Assembly: GCA_030529625.1 (NCBI GenBank)
Contig: JAUMWN010000001.1
Span: forward strand, 1-64,000
Direction: 5' to 3'
Length of the DNA: 64,000 bases
From: Coriobacteriales bacterium
GTDB taxonomy: Bacteria; Actinomycetota; Coriobacteriia; Coriobacteriales; Atopobiaceae
Positions 16,842 through 25,089 of this stretch are shown in pieces (position 1 is the stretch's first letter; the number at the start of each line of letters is the position of its first letter). The notes below the pieces were generated by a model. That model was given only the letters and a program-made list of their open reading frames with translations, did not search any database and was not told where the DNA came from. The position numbers and the translations under genes were made by a program.

Positions 16842-18460
16842 TGTCCAAGGGCGCACGGCGCCCCATCTCCCGCCATCACCGGCGCGTAGGAGCGCCCATC
16901 GAGCTGCGCATGAGCAGGACCAAGCGGCTCACGCTGGTGGGCGAGGGGGCAATTGTGGGCTTGGCTGCCGGGCTCACCATAACGCTATACCGATTCTTGC
17001 TCTCGCATGCGGAGGGGCTGCTCAGGTCCATAACGAGCTATCTTGCGCATATGGGTCCCATATTGCTCCTGTGGTTTGTCGTGCTGGCAGCACTGTGCAT
17101 TGCGGTGGGTAGGCTTGTCCTTTTGGAGCCCTTTACGCAAGGATCGGGCATTCCCCAGCTCGACGCCGAGGTCGCGGGGCGCATAGACATGCCCTGGGCG
17201 AGGGTGCTGCCCACAAAGATGGTCGAGGGTATACTCTGTGCCTTTGCCGGCCTGTCGCTGGGTCGCGAGGGGCCCTCCGTGCTGCTAGGCGGCATGGTGG
17301 GCAAGGGAGTGTCCCGCGGCTTTGGCGAGCGGCGCAATCGCGAGCGCTACCTGGTCACCTGTGGTGCGGCCGCTGGTATGTCGGCGGCGTTCCATTCGCC
17401 TCTCACTGGCGTGCTGTTTGCGGTGGAGGAGATACACAAGGAGTTCTCGGCGCCACTGGTAATCTCGGCCATGACCTCATCGGTCGTGGCAGACTACGTC
17501 TCGTCCCACCTGCTGGGCGTCGAGCCACTCATCCACTTTGTATCCTTCTCCTCAATCCCGCATCGCCTGTATCCCGCAGTCCTGCTCATGGGCCTGCTAT
17601 GCGGCCTCTTGGGTGCCGCGCACAACAAGGGTATGTTTTGGGTTCAGGACAGCCTCTTTGGGCGCCTGGAGGGTAAATCCATCTACGTTCGCCTCGCCAT
17701 ACCGTTCCTTCTGGCCGGCGTGTCGGCTTTCCTGTTTCCCGACCTCATGTGCGGCGGTGACGCAATCATCGAGCGCGTGCTCAACGCCCCCTCACAAACT
17801 ATGGGCGTCCTGTTGGCCCTTTTGGTGGGGAAGTACGTGTTCACCAGCATCTGCTTTGGATCGGGCGCTCCTGGCGGCACGCTGCTGCCTCTGGTGGTGA
17901 TGGGAGCACTGGTTGGCGCCATCTACGGGATGGGCGCCATGCACGTGGCGCACGTGCCGGGAGTATACGAGAATAGCTTTATTGTACTAGGCATTGCCGG
18001 CATGTTCTCTGGGGTGATTCAGGCACCGGTAACCGGGGTGGTACTGGTCTTCGAGCTCACTGGGAGCCTCGAGGCGCTGTTGGCAACCTCGCTGGTATCC
18101 ATCATGGCCTATGTCGTTTCAAGCTTGGTGGGCGCAGAGCCGTTCTACGAGCACCTGTATGGTAGGCTCATTGGTCGACAGGACGCAGACGAGTCCCGCC
18201 AGGCCGCTGACGGCGATAAGCTCGTGCGCACCTATGTGGTGAGTCCAGGATCTGCTATAGAGGGGCGCACAATCCGCGACGTAGCGTGGCCGGAGGGTGT
18301 TTTGGTCGTTACGGTACGCCGCGGTGACATCGAGGAAGTGGCCAAGGGCGACAGCCGCATAAAAGCCCTCGACGAGCTCACGGTGGTGTTTGGCGCGACA
18401 GGCGAGGACCGCACGCACACGGCGTTACGGTCGCTCTGTGCGCCAGCCGCATCGGGCTAG
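16841..18460 (+). CDS. ClC-family H+/Cl- exchange transporter with C-terminal TrkA-C domain
   Basis: A 539-aa integral membrane protein. The ClC selectivity motifs are present: GSGIPQL (about residue 101), GREGPSVLLGG with the gating Glu (about residue 140), and GAPGGTLLPL (about residue 345, with Leu where GxFxP has Phe). The FAVEEIHKEF segment holds the intracellular proton Glu, which suggests an exchanger rather than a channel. After the last membrane helix, residues about 460-525 form a TrkA-C-like regulatory domain (TYVVSPGSAIEGRTIRDV). The likely role is anion/proton exchange, for example in acid tolerance. The GTG start overlaps the apt stop. Confidence 0.9.
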   Translation: MSKGARRPISRHHRRVGAPIELRMSRTKRLTLVGEGAIVGLAAGLTITLYRFLLSHAEGLLRSITSYLAHMGPILLLWFVVLAALCIAVGRLVLLEPFTQGSGIPQLDAEVAGRIDMPWARVLPTKMVEGILCAFAGLSLGREGPSVLLGGMVGKGVSRGFGERRNRERYLVTCGAAAGMSAAFHSPLTGVLFAVEEIHKEFSAPLVISAMTSSVVADYVSSHLLGVEPLIHFVSFSSIPHRLYPAVLLMGLLCGLLGAAHNKGMFWVQDSLFGRLEGKSIYVRLAIPFLLAGVSAFLFPDLMCGGDAIIERVLNAPSQTMGVLLALLVGKYVFTSICFGSGAPGGTLLPLVVMGALVGAIYGMGAMHVAHVPGVYENSFIVLGIAGMFSGVIQAPVTGVVLVFELTGSLEALLATSLVSIMAYVVSSLVGAEPFYEHLYGRLIGRQDADESRQAADGDKLVRTYVVSPGSAIEGRTIRDVAWPEGVLVVTVRRGDIEEVAKGDSRIKALDELTVVFGATGEDRTHTALRSLCAPAASG

Positions 18461-18469
18461 AGGTGGAAA

Positions 18470-18586
18470 TTACCAGTACCAGACGGTGCTCAGCTCCTCG
18501 ACAGAGCTCACCAGCGCCCAAACAATCACCAGCAACGCCGCTACCATAACGGCAATCAGCAACGCCACGTTCTTGGTACCACGCAT
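18470..18586 (-). CDS. 38-residue single-pass membrane protein (small ORF)
   Basis: A short frame that encodes MRGTKN, then a strongly hydrophobic helix of about 20 residues, then a short tail ending TVWYW. The ATG at 18586 has CAGGGG seven bases upstream. A TATTAT -10 at about 40 bases before the start adds support. This is the pattern of a genuine small membrane protein: positive N-terminus, one membrane span, good ribosome site. It is convergent with the ClC gene. The function is unknown. Confidence 0.65.
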   Translation of the reverse strand: MRGTKNVALLIAVMVAALLVIVWALVSSVEELSTVWYW

Positions 18587-18627
18587 GCTAAACCCCTGGC
18601 AAAAACGTCATCTGAGGGAACAAGCCG

Positions 18628-18655
18628 ATAATAGCACGAGGCGGGGCACTTTCCA
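18628..18655 (-). promoter_or_regulatory. Possible promoter for the 38-residue membrane protein
   Basis: On the minus strand TATTAT (18628-18633) has TGGAAA (18650-18655) 16 bases upstream. It is about 41 bases before the ATG at 18586. Confidence 0.35.
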
Positions 18656-18736
18656 TGGGAAAAGGCCCCGCACGCAGGGGAAGTGAGCGTATTTCTCTAC
18701 TTTACATAACAGCGATTATCATAAATACTAGGGGAG

Positions 18737-19681
18737 TCAGCCCTCAACTGGCTGTCCCAAGTACGCGGCAACGCTGGTTGCGGCCACAGCACCGTCACTC
18801 GCCGCCGTCACGATCTGCCTGAGCGACTTCTTGCGCACGTCGCCTGCCACGAACAGCCCTGGAGTTCTTGTCTCCATGCGCTCGTTGGCCACGACATAGC
18901 CCACCTCGTCCACGTCCACGTACGCACGCACCAACTGAGACGCCGGGTCTCGGCCAACGAACACGAACACCCCCACGCCCGTCGCGAACTCCTCGGTGGT
19001 CAATTCACCGGTATTGTTGTCCCTAAAGGTGACGGACGTGATTGCCGAATCGCCGCCAACCGCAGTGATGCTCGTGAGGTATCGCACATACACCTTGGGG
19101 TTTTCCTCTACCTGACGGGCTACGATGGCCTGCGCCCTGAGGTGGTCCTTGCGCACCACCATGGTCACCTTTGAGGCGAACTTCGCAAGGAACAGCGCCT
19201 CCTCGGCCGCCGAGTTGCCGCCGCCTATTACGAACACCTCGCGATTCCTAAAGAACATGCCGTCACACGTGGCGCAGTACGACACGCCCTTGCCCACAAA
19301 GAGCTCCTCACCATCGAATCCCGCGTGCCTTGGCGTGGCACCACCGGCCAGAATAACGGTCTTGGCGGCGTAGTGCTCCTCGTCTGTCTGTACCAAGAAG
19401 GTTCCGTCTTCCGTGCGCTCTATGGCGCGCACGTTGGACATCACAATGCGTGCGCCAAGGTCCGTTGCCTGCTGCTGCATAGCCTCCACCAACGAATAGC
19501 CATCGGTGTGTGGGACACCCGGATAGTTGTCTACGTCGCTGGTGAGCACCATCTGACCACCAACGGCCGTATGCTCTATGGTAATGGCATCGAGCATGGC
19601 ACGCTGTGCATAGATTGCGGCCGAAAGGCCCGCCGGGCCGGCGCCCACAATTGCCACGTCAACCTTGTGTGCTTCGCTCAT
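18737..19681 (-). CDS. trxB: Thioredoxin reductase
   Basis: A 314-aa FAD/NADPH enzyme that keeps thioredoxin reduced. Visible are the FAD-binding VDVAIVGAGPAGLSAA (residues 7-22), the redox-active CATC (about residue 137), the NADPH-binding VIGGGNSAAEEA (about 153), and the C-terminal FVAGDVRKK. Length is typical. The ATG at 19681 lies five bases after AGGAGGGG. A well-formed promoter lies about 45 bases upstream, so it is probably transcribed alone. Confidence 0.96.
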   Translation of the reverse strand: MSEAHKVDVAIVGAGPAGLSAAIYAQRAMLDAITIEHTAVGGQMVLTSDVDNYPGVPHTDGYSLVEAMQQQATDLGARIVMSNVRAIERTEDGTFLVQTDEEHYAAKTVILAGGATPRHAGFDGEELFVGKGVSYCATCDGMFFRNREVFVIGGGNSAAEEALFLAKFASKVTMVVRKDHLRAQAIVARQVEENPKVYVRYLTSITAVGGDSAITSVTFRDNNTGELTTEEFATGVGVFVFVGRDPASQLVRAYVDVDEVGYVVANERMETRTPGLFVAGDVRKKSLRQIVTAASDGAVAATSVAAYLGQPVEG

Positions 19682-19721
19682 CGTGCTCCCCTCCTGTTCG
19701 CATATACATCGTGCGCGATTT

Positions 19722-19750
19722 ATTGTAGCACAATGCGGATTCGAACACAA
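19722..19750 (-). promoter_or_regulatory. Promoter of trxB
   Basis: On the minus strand TTGTGT (-35, 19745-19750) and TACAAT (-10, 19722-19727) are separated by exactly 17 bases. The start codon is about 40 bases downstream. Confidence 0.65.
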
Positions 19751-19807
19751 CGCGTACGGCACGGTCGCCGTATGCGCGAGCTGTCACGGAATTGTTGTTC
19801 TGTGCCC

Positions 19808-20257
19808 TCAGTCTACGCCGCTAGAGCCAAAGCCTCCGGCTCCACGATCGGTCTCATCCAGGCTGTCCACTTCCATCAGGTGCACGACCGGCACGCGCTG
19901 GATAACGAGCTGCGCGATGCGCTCCCCCTTGGCGATGTGAATGCTGTGCTCGCTGTCGAGGTTTACCGCGGCCACCTTGAGCTCTCCCCTATAGTGCGCG
20001 TCGATGAGCCCTGGCGTGTTGGCAAGCGACAGCCCCCGCTTGAGCGCCATGCCGCTACGCGGTTGCACGAAACCGGCATAGCCCTCTGGGATGGCTATGG
20101 CCAGACCGGTGGAAATGAGCCTGCGCTGGAACGGCTCGAGCGTGACGTCCTCGTTTGCGCGCAGGTCCAGCCCAGCGTCGCCCTCATACGCATAGGTGGG
20201 CATCTCCACGGACTCGTCAAGCCTGCGGATGGGTACTACCAGGTTGTTGTCACTCAT
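19808..20257 (-). CDS. dut: dUTP diphosphatase
   Basis: A 149-aa trimeric dUTPase that hydrolyses dUTP to dUMP, the substrate of thymidylate synthase. The conserved motifs appear in order: DAGLDLRA, PRSGMALKRG, NTPGLIDAHYRGE, and the C-terminal glycine-rich RGAGGFGSSG that closes over the active site. The ATG start overlaps the nrdR stop (ATGA), linking nucleotide-pool control with dUTP removal in one operon. Confidence 0.97.
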   Translation of the reverse strand: MSDNNLVVPIRRLDESVEMPTYAYEGDAGLDLRANEDVTLEPFQRRLISTGLAIAIPEGYAGFVQPRSGMALKRGLSLANTPGLIDAHYRGELKVAAVNLDSEHSIHIAKGERIAQLVIQRVPVVHLMEVDSLDETDRGAGGFGSSGVD

Positions 20258-20703
20258 TGGGTGAGGCTCCTCAGCTCGTTGGAAAACTCGTCCACATCCT
20301 TGAAGTCGCGATAGACGGACGCGAACCGAATGTAGGCAACCTTGTCCAGTGTCATGAGCCGCATGAGCACCATGTTGCCAATTTCCTGAGAGGTTATCTC
20401 GTTGATACCGTTGTCCCTCAGCTCACCCGCAACGTCGTCCAAAAGCTCCTCCAGACGCGTGAGCGGTATGTTTCGCTTGACCGTGGCACGCAACAGGCCG
20501 CGCATGACCTTTTGGCGATCGAACGTCTCGCGGGCGCCATCTTTTTTGATAACGATGAGCGGCGTTTCCTCGCGACGCTCGTATGTGGTAAAGCGCGTAC
20601 CACATCGCATGCACTCGCGGCGTCGTCTGATTGCCTCGTGATTCTCGGATGGTCTGGAATCCACGACCTTTGACTCTTCGTAGCCACATGTTGGACAGCG
20701 CAT
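20254..20703 (-). CDS. nrdR: Transcriptional repressor NrdR
   Basis: A 149-aa regulator of ribonucleotide reductase genes. The N-terminal zinc ribbon (CPTCG at residues 3-7, CMRCGTRF at about 31-38) binds NrdR boxes. The ATP-cone domain (LIVIKKDGARETFDRQKVMRGLL, about residues 49-71) senses ATP/dATP. Length and order are typical. The start ATG has GGGAGG close upstream. It is cotranscribed with dut by an ATGA overlap. Confidence 0.96.
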   Translation of the reverse strand: MRCPTCGYEESKVVDSRPSENHEAIRRRRECMRCGTRFTTYERREETPLIVIKKDGARETFDRQKVMRGLLRATVKRNIPLTRLEELLDDVAGELRDNGINEITSQEIGNMVLMRLMTLDKVAYIRFASVYRDFKDVDEFSNELRSLTQ

Positions 20704-20792
20704 AATCCTCCCTTAGTCCCATGTAAAAGATAGCACACCGAAGGATTGCGCTGTGGCTGGTTAATCTAATGGATGCAATTGTGCATGTGATC

Positions 20793-21230
20793 CTACGAGG
20801 TCTGAGGGACCAGCAGCACCTGACCGGGATACAGACATGCGGTGTCCATGTTGTTGACGTCTTTCATCCATCCCACGAGCTCTGCGGTGCTCACGCCATC
20901 CACGCTATGCCGCTCGGCGATGTGCCACATGGTGTCTCCCGTACATACAAACACCTCCTGCGTGGGCATGTCGCTGAGCAGCTGGGCCACCCGGGAGGCA
21001 TGGGTCGCATCCATGACCGATTGCGCCAGGAAGAACGCGACGATAACCGATGCCACAAAGAGGGCAAGGATTCGGTTCGCATGCGCGTGAGCAGGCCGCT
21101 TGCGAGGGTTCTTGGCATCCGCACCTGACGTACGGTGCGACTTGCTGGCACCGCCCTCGATTACGACGAGCCTTCTGGTACCGTTGTCGCAAAGGGCGAG
21201 CGAACCGAACGTTTGGTATTTGGGATCCAT
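20793..21230 (-). CDS. LysM-domain membrane protein, candidate SOS-induced division inhibitor (YneA-like)
   Basis: A 145-aa protein with a cytosolic N-terminus, one membrane span (about residues 53-72) and a C-terminal LysM domain (about 92-143: CTGDTMWHIAERH ... CLYPGQVLLVPQ). It is divergent from lexA, and its promoter carries a LexA-like site. This arrangement matches lexA-yneA of Firmicutes, where YneA is a LysM-bearing inhibitor of division during DNA damage. Sequence identity to YneA is not claimed; the inference is from architecture, place and operator. The ATG at 21230 has GGAAG upstream; longer in-frame starts would run through the promoter. Confidence 0.75.
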   Translation of the reverse strand: MDPKYQTFGSLALCDNGTRRLVVIEGGASKSHRTSGADAKNPRKRPAHAHANRILALFVASVIVAFFLAQSVMDATHASRVAQLLSDMPTQEVFVCTGDTMWHIAERHSVDGVSTAELVGWMKDVNNMDTACLYPGQVLLVPQTS

Positions 21231-21263
21231 GCTATGCGCTTCCTTCCATACGATGGCGTATGG

Positions 21264-21293
21264 TTGTTTATACCGTACGGAGTGGACTACAAT
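21264..21293 (+). promoter_or_regulatory. Possible lexA promoter
   Basis: TTGTTT (21264-21269) and TACAAT (21288-21293) with an 18-base spacer point towards lexA. A LexA-like box at 21313-21326 lies just downstream and could block early elongation. Confidence 0.45.
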
Positions 21294-21312
21294 AGAAGAG
21301 TACACTTGTTTC

Positions 21313-21326
21313 CGAACATGTGTTAC
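21313..21326. promoter_or_regulatory. LexA-binding site (SOS box), proximal to the LysM gene promoter
   Basis: CGAACATGTGTTAC matches the Gram-positive SOS consensus CGAACN4GTTCG at most positions. It directly abuts the -10 element of the leftward promoter at 21327. Confidence 0.65.
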
Positions 21327-21355
21327 TATTATGCCAGTACATTGGTTCGTGTCAA
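21327..21355 (-). promoter_or_regulatory. Strong leftward promoter of the LysM gene
   Basis: On the minus strand a consensus TTGACA (21350-21355) is followed after 17 bases by ATAATA (21327-21332). A weaker SOS-like site (21335-21349) lies in the spacer. Confidence 0.65.
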
Positions 21356-21362
21356 GCAAATA

Positions 21363-21377
21363 CGAACAATTGTTTTG
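21363..21377. promoter_or_regulatory. Second LexA-binding site, upstream of lexA
   Basis: CGAACAATTGTTTTG is a near match to the SOS consensus, 17 bases before the lexA start codon. It supports autoregulation of lexA. Confidence 0.6.
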
Positions 21378-21394
21378 CAGGAAAGGATGCATCG

Positions 21395-22051
21395 ATGGAG
21401 CGGCCCAAAATCAGCAAGCGCCAGCAGGCAATCTTCGACTTTATTTGCACGTACAGCAAGAGCCATGGGTACCCGCCATCGGTTAGGGAAATAGGCGGCG
21501 CCGTTGGGCTCGCATCTCCCTCCACCGTGCACATGCACCTCAAGTCGCTTGAGGACAAGGGATACATTCATCGCGACTCGAAGAAGCCCCGCACCATAGA
21601 GGTGGTTCCCGGGCCCACTCCCCCCAAGAAAAAGCAGCCCATGGGCGGTAAGCCCATTGTGCAGGACCTCACCAACGGAACCATATCGCTGCCGCTCGTT
21701 GGCAGGGTCGCGGCCGGAACACCAATTCTGGCCGAGCAGAACATAGAGGAGATGGTTACGCTGCCCACGAGCATTGTTGGGGACGCCAGTTCGTTCCTGC
21801 TTCGTGTTCGAGGCGTGTCCATGATCAATGCGGGCATCTTTGACGGCGACCTCATCGTGGTTAAGGAGCAGCACGACGCGCACGATGGTGAGATTATCGT
21901 GGCGCTCATTGACGAGTCTGCAACCGTAAAGACGTTCTACCGCGAGCGTGACATCGTTCGTCTGCAACCCGAGAACGACTCGATGGAGCCCATATACGTA
22001 AGGAACCCCATCATCCTGGGTCGCGTAACCACACTCATCCGCTCCCTCTAG
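21395..22051 (+). CDS. lexA: SOS repressor LexA
   Basis: A 218-aa repressor of the SOS regulon. The N-terminal winged helix is seen in PKISKRQQAIFDFI...YPPSVREIGGAVGLASPSTVHMHL. The self-cleavage site is Ala-Gly in GRVAAGTPI. The catalytic Ser is in RVRGVSMINAGI and the catalytic Lys in ATVKTF. The C-terminus is typical. The ATG at 21395 follows AGGAAAGGA. SOS boxes upstream and at recA make the regulatory circuit visible within this window. Confidence 0.97.
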   Translation: MERPKISKRQQAIFDFICTYSKSHGYPPSVREIGGAVGLASPSTVHMHLKSLEDKGYIHRDSKKPRTIEVVPGPTPPKKKQPMGGKPIVQDLTNGTISLPLVGRVAAGTPILAEQNIEEMVTLPTSIVGDASSFLLRVRGVSMINAGIFDGDLIVVKEQHDAHDGEIIVALIDESATVKTFYRERDIVRLQPENDSMEPIYVRNPIILGRVTTLIRSL

Positions 22052-22053
22052 CA

Positions 22054-22851
22054 ATGCCTGAGAACACGGCGTGTATCCAGTCGGAGCCCGTTGTCCCGCA
22101 AAGCCCACAATCGCGTGAGGCCCAGGGTCGACTGAGGCTCCTCGATGCCTTGCGAGGGTTCTCTCTGGTCTCCATGGTGTGTTTTCACCTCTGCTACGAC
22201 CTCGTGTACCTATATGGGGTGAGCATTGCGTGGTTCAGGCCTCCGCTACAGGACATATGGCGATCGAGCATCTCGTGGACATTCCTGCTGCTTGCCGGAA
22301 TCATGTGCAGCCTGTCTCGCAGCAACCTCAAGCGGGCGGCAAAGTACGGCGCCTTCGCGCTAGCGATTTGGTTGATAACGAGCATCGCAGCGGTTGACGC
22401 CCCCATCAACTTTGGCATCATCTACTGCATGGCCTTCTCAACCTTCGTGGTTTGGGTGTTGGAGCGCTGTCATGCCGTTCCGTGCGGGCCCCTCTGTGCG
22501 CTCGTGTTTTTCGTCCTGTTCCTATTCGCTTATCGCATCCCGCAGGGGTATGTGGGTATTGGGCCTGCCACCTTTGCGGTTCCCCGCGCGCTCTACGAAG
22601 GCAACGCCTTGTCGTTCTTGGGATTTCCTGGTCCGACCTTCTTTTCGAGCGACTACTACCCTCCCCTTCCCTTCACTCTGCTGTACCTGAGCGGATGCTC
22701 CTTGGGACGATGGTGGCGCAAGACGGGCTTTCCCAGCGCACTCACCGTATACGGATGCGTCCCGCTCGAGTTCATTGGTCGGCACTCGCTTTTGGTGTAT
22801 GCCATTCACCAACCCGTGCTGCTGGGCATCCTATACCTAGCGTTCGGGTAA
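22054..22851 (+). CDS. DUF1624 / heparan-alpha-glucosaminide N-acetyltransferase-like membrane protein
   Basis: A 265-aa membrane protein with about seven hydrophobic segments. The opening RLRLLDALRGFSLVSMVCFHLCYDLVY is characteristic of the DUF1624/HGSNAT-like acyltransferase group (D-x-x-R-G, and His in the first helix). The ending LEFIGRHSLLVYAIHQPVLL is also shared. Members probably move acyl groups across the membrane, but substrates in bacteria are mostly unknown. It starts 2 bases after lexA and is likely cotranscribed, which would place it under SOS control. Confidence 0.75.
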   Translation: MPENTACIQSEPVVPQSPQSREAQGRLRLLDALRGFSLVSMVCFHLCYDLVYLYGVSIAWFRPPLQDIWRSSISWTFLLLAGIMCSLSRSNLKRAAKYGAFALAIWLITSIAAVDAPINFGIIYCMAFSTFVVWVLERCHAVPCGPLCALVFFVLFLFAYRIPQGYVGIGPATFAVPRALYEGNALSFLGFPGPTFFSSDYYPPLPFTLLYLSGCSLGRWWRKTGFPSALTVYGCVPLEFIGRHSLLVYAIHQPVLLGILYLAFG

Positions 22852-22879
22852 TGCGTCATGGCAGAACATGCGGATGTGC

Positions 22880-24178
22880 TCACATTACATATGGCGCGAG
22901 CACGGCACTCATCTGCTGGTTCGCGCACACGGTGGCACCATAGCCTTCGGCGGCATACTCCTCATGGATTATGCGACACCGCTCGTGAATCATCTGGATG
23001 ATCTTCCCTTGGTCATAGGGCACTTGTACGGTGAGTGTCGAGTCGAGTCTCGTCGCCTCCTTGGCAATGCGGTAGGTAAGCGCGTCTATGCCCATGCCGC
23101 CTGATGCCGAGATGCACACGGCGTCGGGATGTGCTTGCCTGAGCTGCGCGAGTTCCTCGCGCGTGAGCAGGTCGCATTTGTTGTACACCAACACGCGCGG
23201 CAAATCCTGCGCACCAAGTTCCTGCAATATGTCCAAGACAGCCTGAATGTGCCGGTTGGCGTTCTTGTCGGACGCATCAACCACCAGCAGGAGCAGGTTT
23301 GCCTCCCTTGCCTCCGCAAGCGTCGACTTAAACGCCTCCACGAGCATAGTGGGCAGTTTCTGCACGAAGCCAACCGTGTCGGTGAGGGTTATCTTCTTTC
23401 CCTCCGGCAGCTCTAACGAGCGTGTGGTTGGGTCGAGCGTGGCAAACAGCTCGTCCCGCACATATACGGAAGAATCGGTGAGTGCATTGAGCAGTGTGGA
23501 TTTGCCCGCGTTGGTGTAGCCAACCAAGGACACGCGATAGACACCTGCCTCATGGCGAGACTTGGCCTGCGTGGCCCTGCGGCGCTCCAACTGTCGCAGC
23601 TCCTCCTGCAGCATCGCAATCCGCTTGCGCACCAGCCGCCTGTCAACCTCCAGCTGACTTTCACCCTGTCCAAAACGGCTTCCAATGCCGCCTCGAGTCT
23701 GTTCGGTAACCAAGTGGCTCCACATGCCGCGAAGGCGTGGCAACAGATACTGGTTCTGGGCCAGGCGCACCTGCAGGCGCCCCTCCTTTGTCTTAGCGTG
23801 ACTCGCAAAGATATCCAGAATGAGGGCGGTCCTGTCAATCACCTTGATGTTCTTGCCAACGACCCGCTCCAGGTTTGCCTGTTGCGAGGGGGTAAGTTCC
23901 TCGTCGAAGATAACCACGCCGGCCTCGAGTTCATGTGCCAGTTCGGCTATCTCGGCTGCCTTGCCCGTGCCCACGTACGTCTTGGCTACGGGCCGCTTGA
24001 GGCGCTGGGTACAGGTTGCCACCACCTGGGCGCCGTCGGTCTGGGCAAGCCGTTCCAGCTCGGCCAGAGACTCCTCCAGGGGCCAATCCAGCCCTGGTCG
24101 ATCCACGCCCACCAGGATGGCCTTCTCACGTTTTTGTGACTCTTCCAACACGTTGACAAAAGCTATGGGGTTCTCCAA
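22880..24178 (-). CDS. hflX: GTPase HflX
   Basis: A 432-aa ribosome-associated GTPase that splits stalled or hibernating 70S ribosomes. The HflX N-domain is seen in TYVGTGKAAEIAEL...VVIFDEELTPSQQANLE; a coiled-coil linker (about 160-200) and the GLRGMW/TRGGIGSRFGQGE-type segment follow. The G domain has VGYTNAGKSTLLN (G1), TDTVGF (G3) and YNKCDL (G4). The best start is a TTG at 24178, overlapping the end of miaA by 16 bases, with only a weak ribosome site, so expression probably relies on coupling to miaA. Confidence 0.93.
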   Translation of the reverse strand: MENPIAFVNVLEESQKREKAILVGVDRPGLDWPLEESLAELERLAQTDGAQVVATCTQRLKRPVAKTYVGTGKAAEIAELAHELEAGVVIFDEELTPSQQANLERVVGKNIKVIDRTALILDIFASHAKTKEGRLQVRLAQNQYLLPRLRGMWSHLVTEQTRGGIGSRFGQGESQLEVDRRLVRKRIAMLQEELRQLERRRATQAKSRHEAGVYRVSLVGYTNAGKSTLLNALTDSSVYVRDELFATLDPTTRSLELPEGKKITLTDTVGFVQKLPTMLVEAFKSTLAEAREANLLLLVVDASDKNANRHIQAVLDILQELGAQDLPRVLVYNKCDLLTREELAQLRQAHPDAVCISASGGMGIDALTYRIAKEATRLDSTLTVQVPYDQGKIIQMIHERCRIIHEEYAAEGYGATVCANQQMSAVLAPYVM

Positions 24179-25089
24179 TCGTCACAGATACGCGCAACCA
24201 TCTGTTGCGTCGTATGCTCATCTGCCCTAAGCCACGACACGCGTCCGTCACGCTTGAGCCACGAGAGCTGACGCTTTGCATAGCGCCTGGTGTTGCGTTT
24301 TACAAGGTTACGGGCCTCGTCCATGGATATGGTGCCGTCTAGGGCAAGAAGCACTTCCTTGTACCCAATGGCCTGCGACGCCGTGGTGCTCTCTCTGAGC
24401 CCATGGGCGGCAAGCTGTTCGACCTCGCTCACGAGCCCGTTAGCAAACATGTCGTCCACACGGGCGTCAATGCGTTCGTAGAGCCTCTCACGTGAATGCT
24501 CTATGCCCCAGAGGCGTGCCGCATAGTGAGGCGCGCGGCGTTTGAGTCCCTCATGATGCTTTGCGTATGAGGTTCCCTCGTCGAGCATCTCCAGCGCTCG
24601 AATCACCCGCCGCTGGTTGTTGGGATGGATGAGGTTGGCGCTTTGGGAATCGCGCTGCGCAAGCAAGTCGTGCAATGCCTGTGTGCCGTGCTTTTGCGCA
24701 TACTCCTCGTAACGCCTGCGAGCGTCTCCCATCTGGTCACCTTTGGGAAAGGACATCTCGTCGATGACGGCATCCAAGTAGAGGCCCGTACCGCCGCACA
24801 GCACCGGCACCTTACCCCTGGACACGAGGCCGTCTATGCAGGCGCGTGCATCCCTTTGGAAAAGCGATACCGAGTAGGGCGTACCCATGTCGACGACATC
24901 CACCATGTGCAGCGGACAGCGCCTAAGGGCGCGAGGGGTCTTTGCCGTTCCTATGTCCATGCCACGATACACCTGCATGGCGTCTATCGACACAACCTCG
25001 CCGCCAAGCTCCATGGTAACAAGCTCAGAGAGCTGGCTCTTCCCCGATCCCGTGGGACCCACAATGCACAGAACGCGAGACAGGCTCAT
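24163..25089 (-). CDS. miaA: tRNA dimethylallyltransferase MiaA
   Basis: A 308-aa enzyme adding a dimethylallyl group to A37 of tRNAs that read codons starting with U. Visible are the P-loop IVGPTGSGKSQLSE (residues 9-22), SIDAMQVYRGMDIGTAK (substrate-binding DSxQ/YxxxDIGTAK-type segment), CGGTGLYL (about 98) and the C-terminal NTRRYAKRQLSWLKRD that contacts tRNA. Its product i6A37 is the substrate of MiaB, whose gene directly precedes with an ATGA overlap. Confidence 0.96.
   Translation of the reverse strand: MSLSRVLCIVGPTGSGKSQLSELVTMELGGEVVSIDAMQVYRGMDIGTAKTPRALRRCPLHMVDVVDMGTPYSVSLFQRDARACIDGLVSRGKVPVLCGGTGLYLDAVIDEMSFPKGDQMGDARRRYEEYAQKHGTQALHDLLAQRDSQSANLIHPNNQRRVIRALEMLDEGTSYAKHHEGLKRRAPHYAARLWGIEHSRERLYERIDARVDDMFANGLVSEVEQLAAHGLRESTTASQAIGYKEVLLALDGTISMDEARNLVKRNTRRYAKRQLSWLKRDGRVSWLRADEHTTQQMVARICDDWRTP

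Noticed and set aside
19728-19760. T-loop-like GTTCGAATCC on the minus strand, suggesting a tRNA
   Set aside because: No D-arm, anticodon arm or acceptor pairing upstream; the same bases form the trxB promoter.
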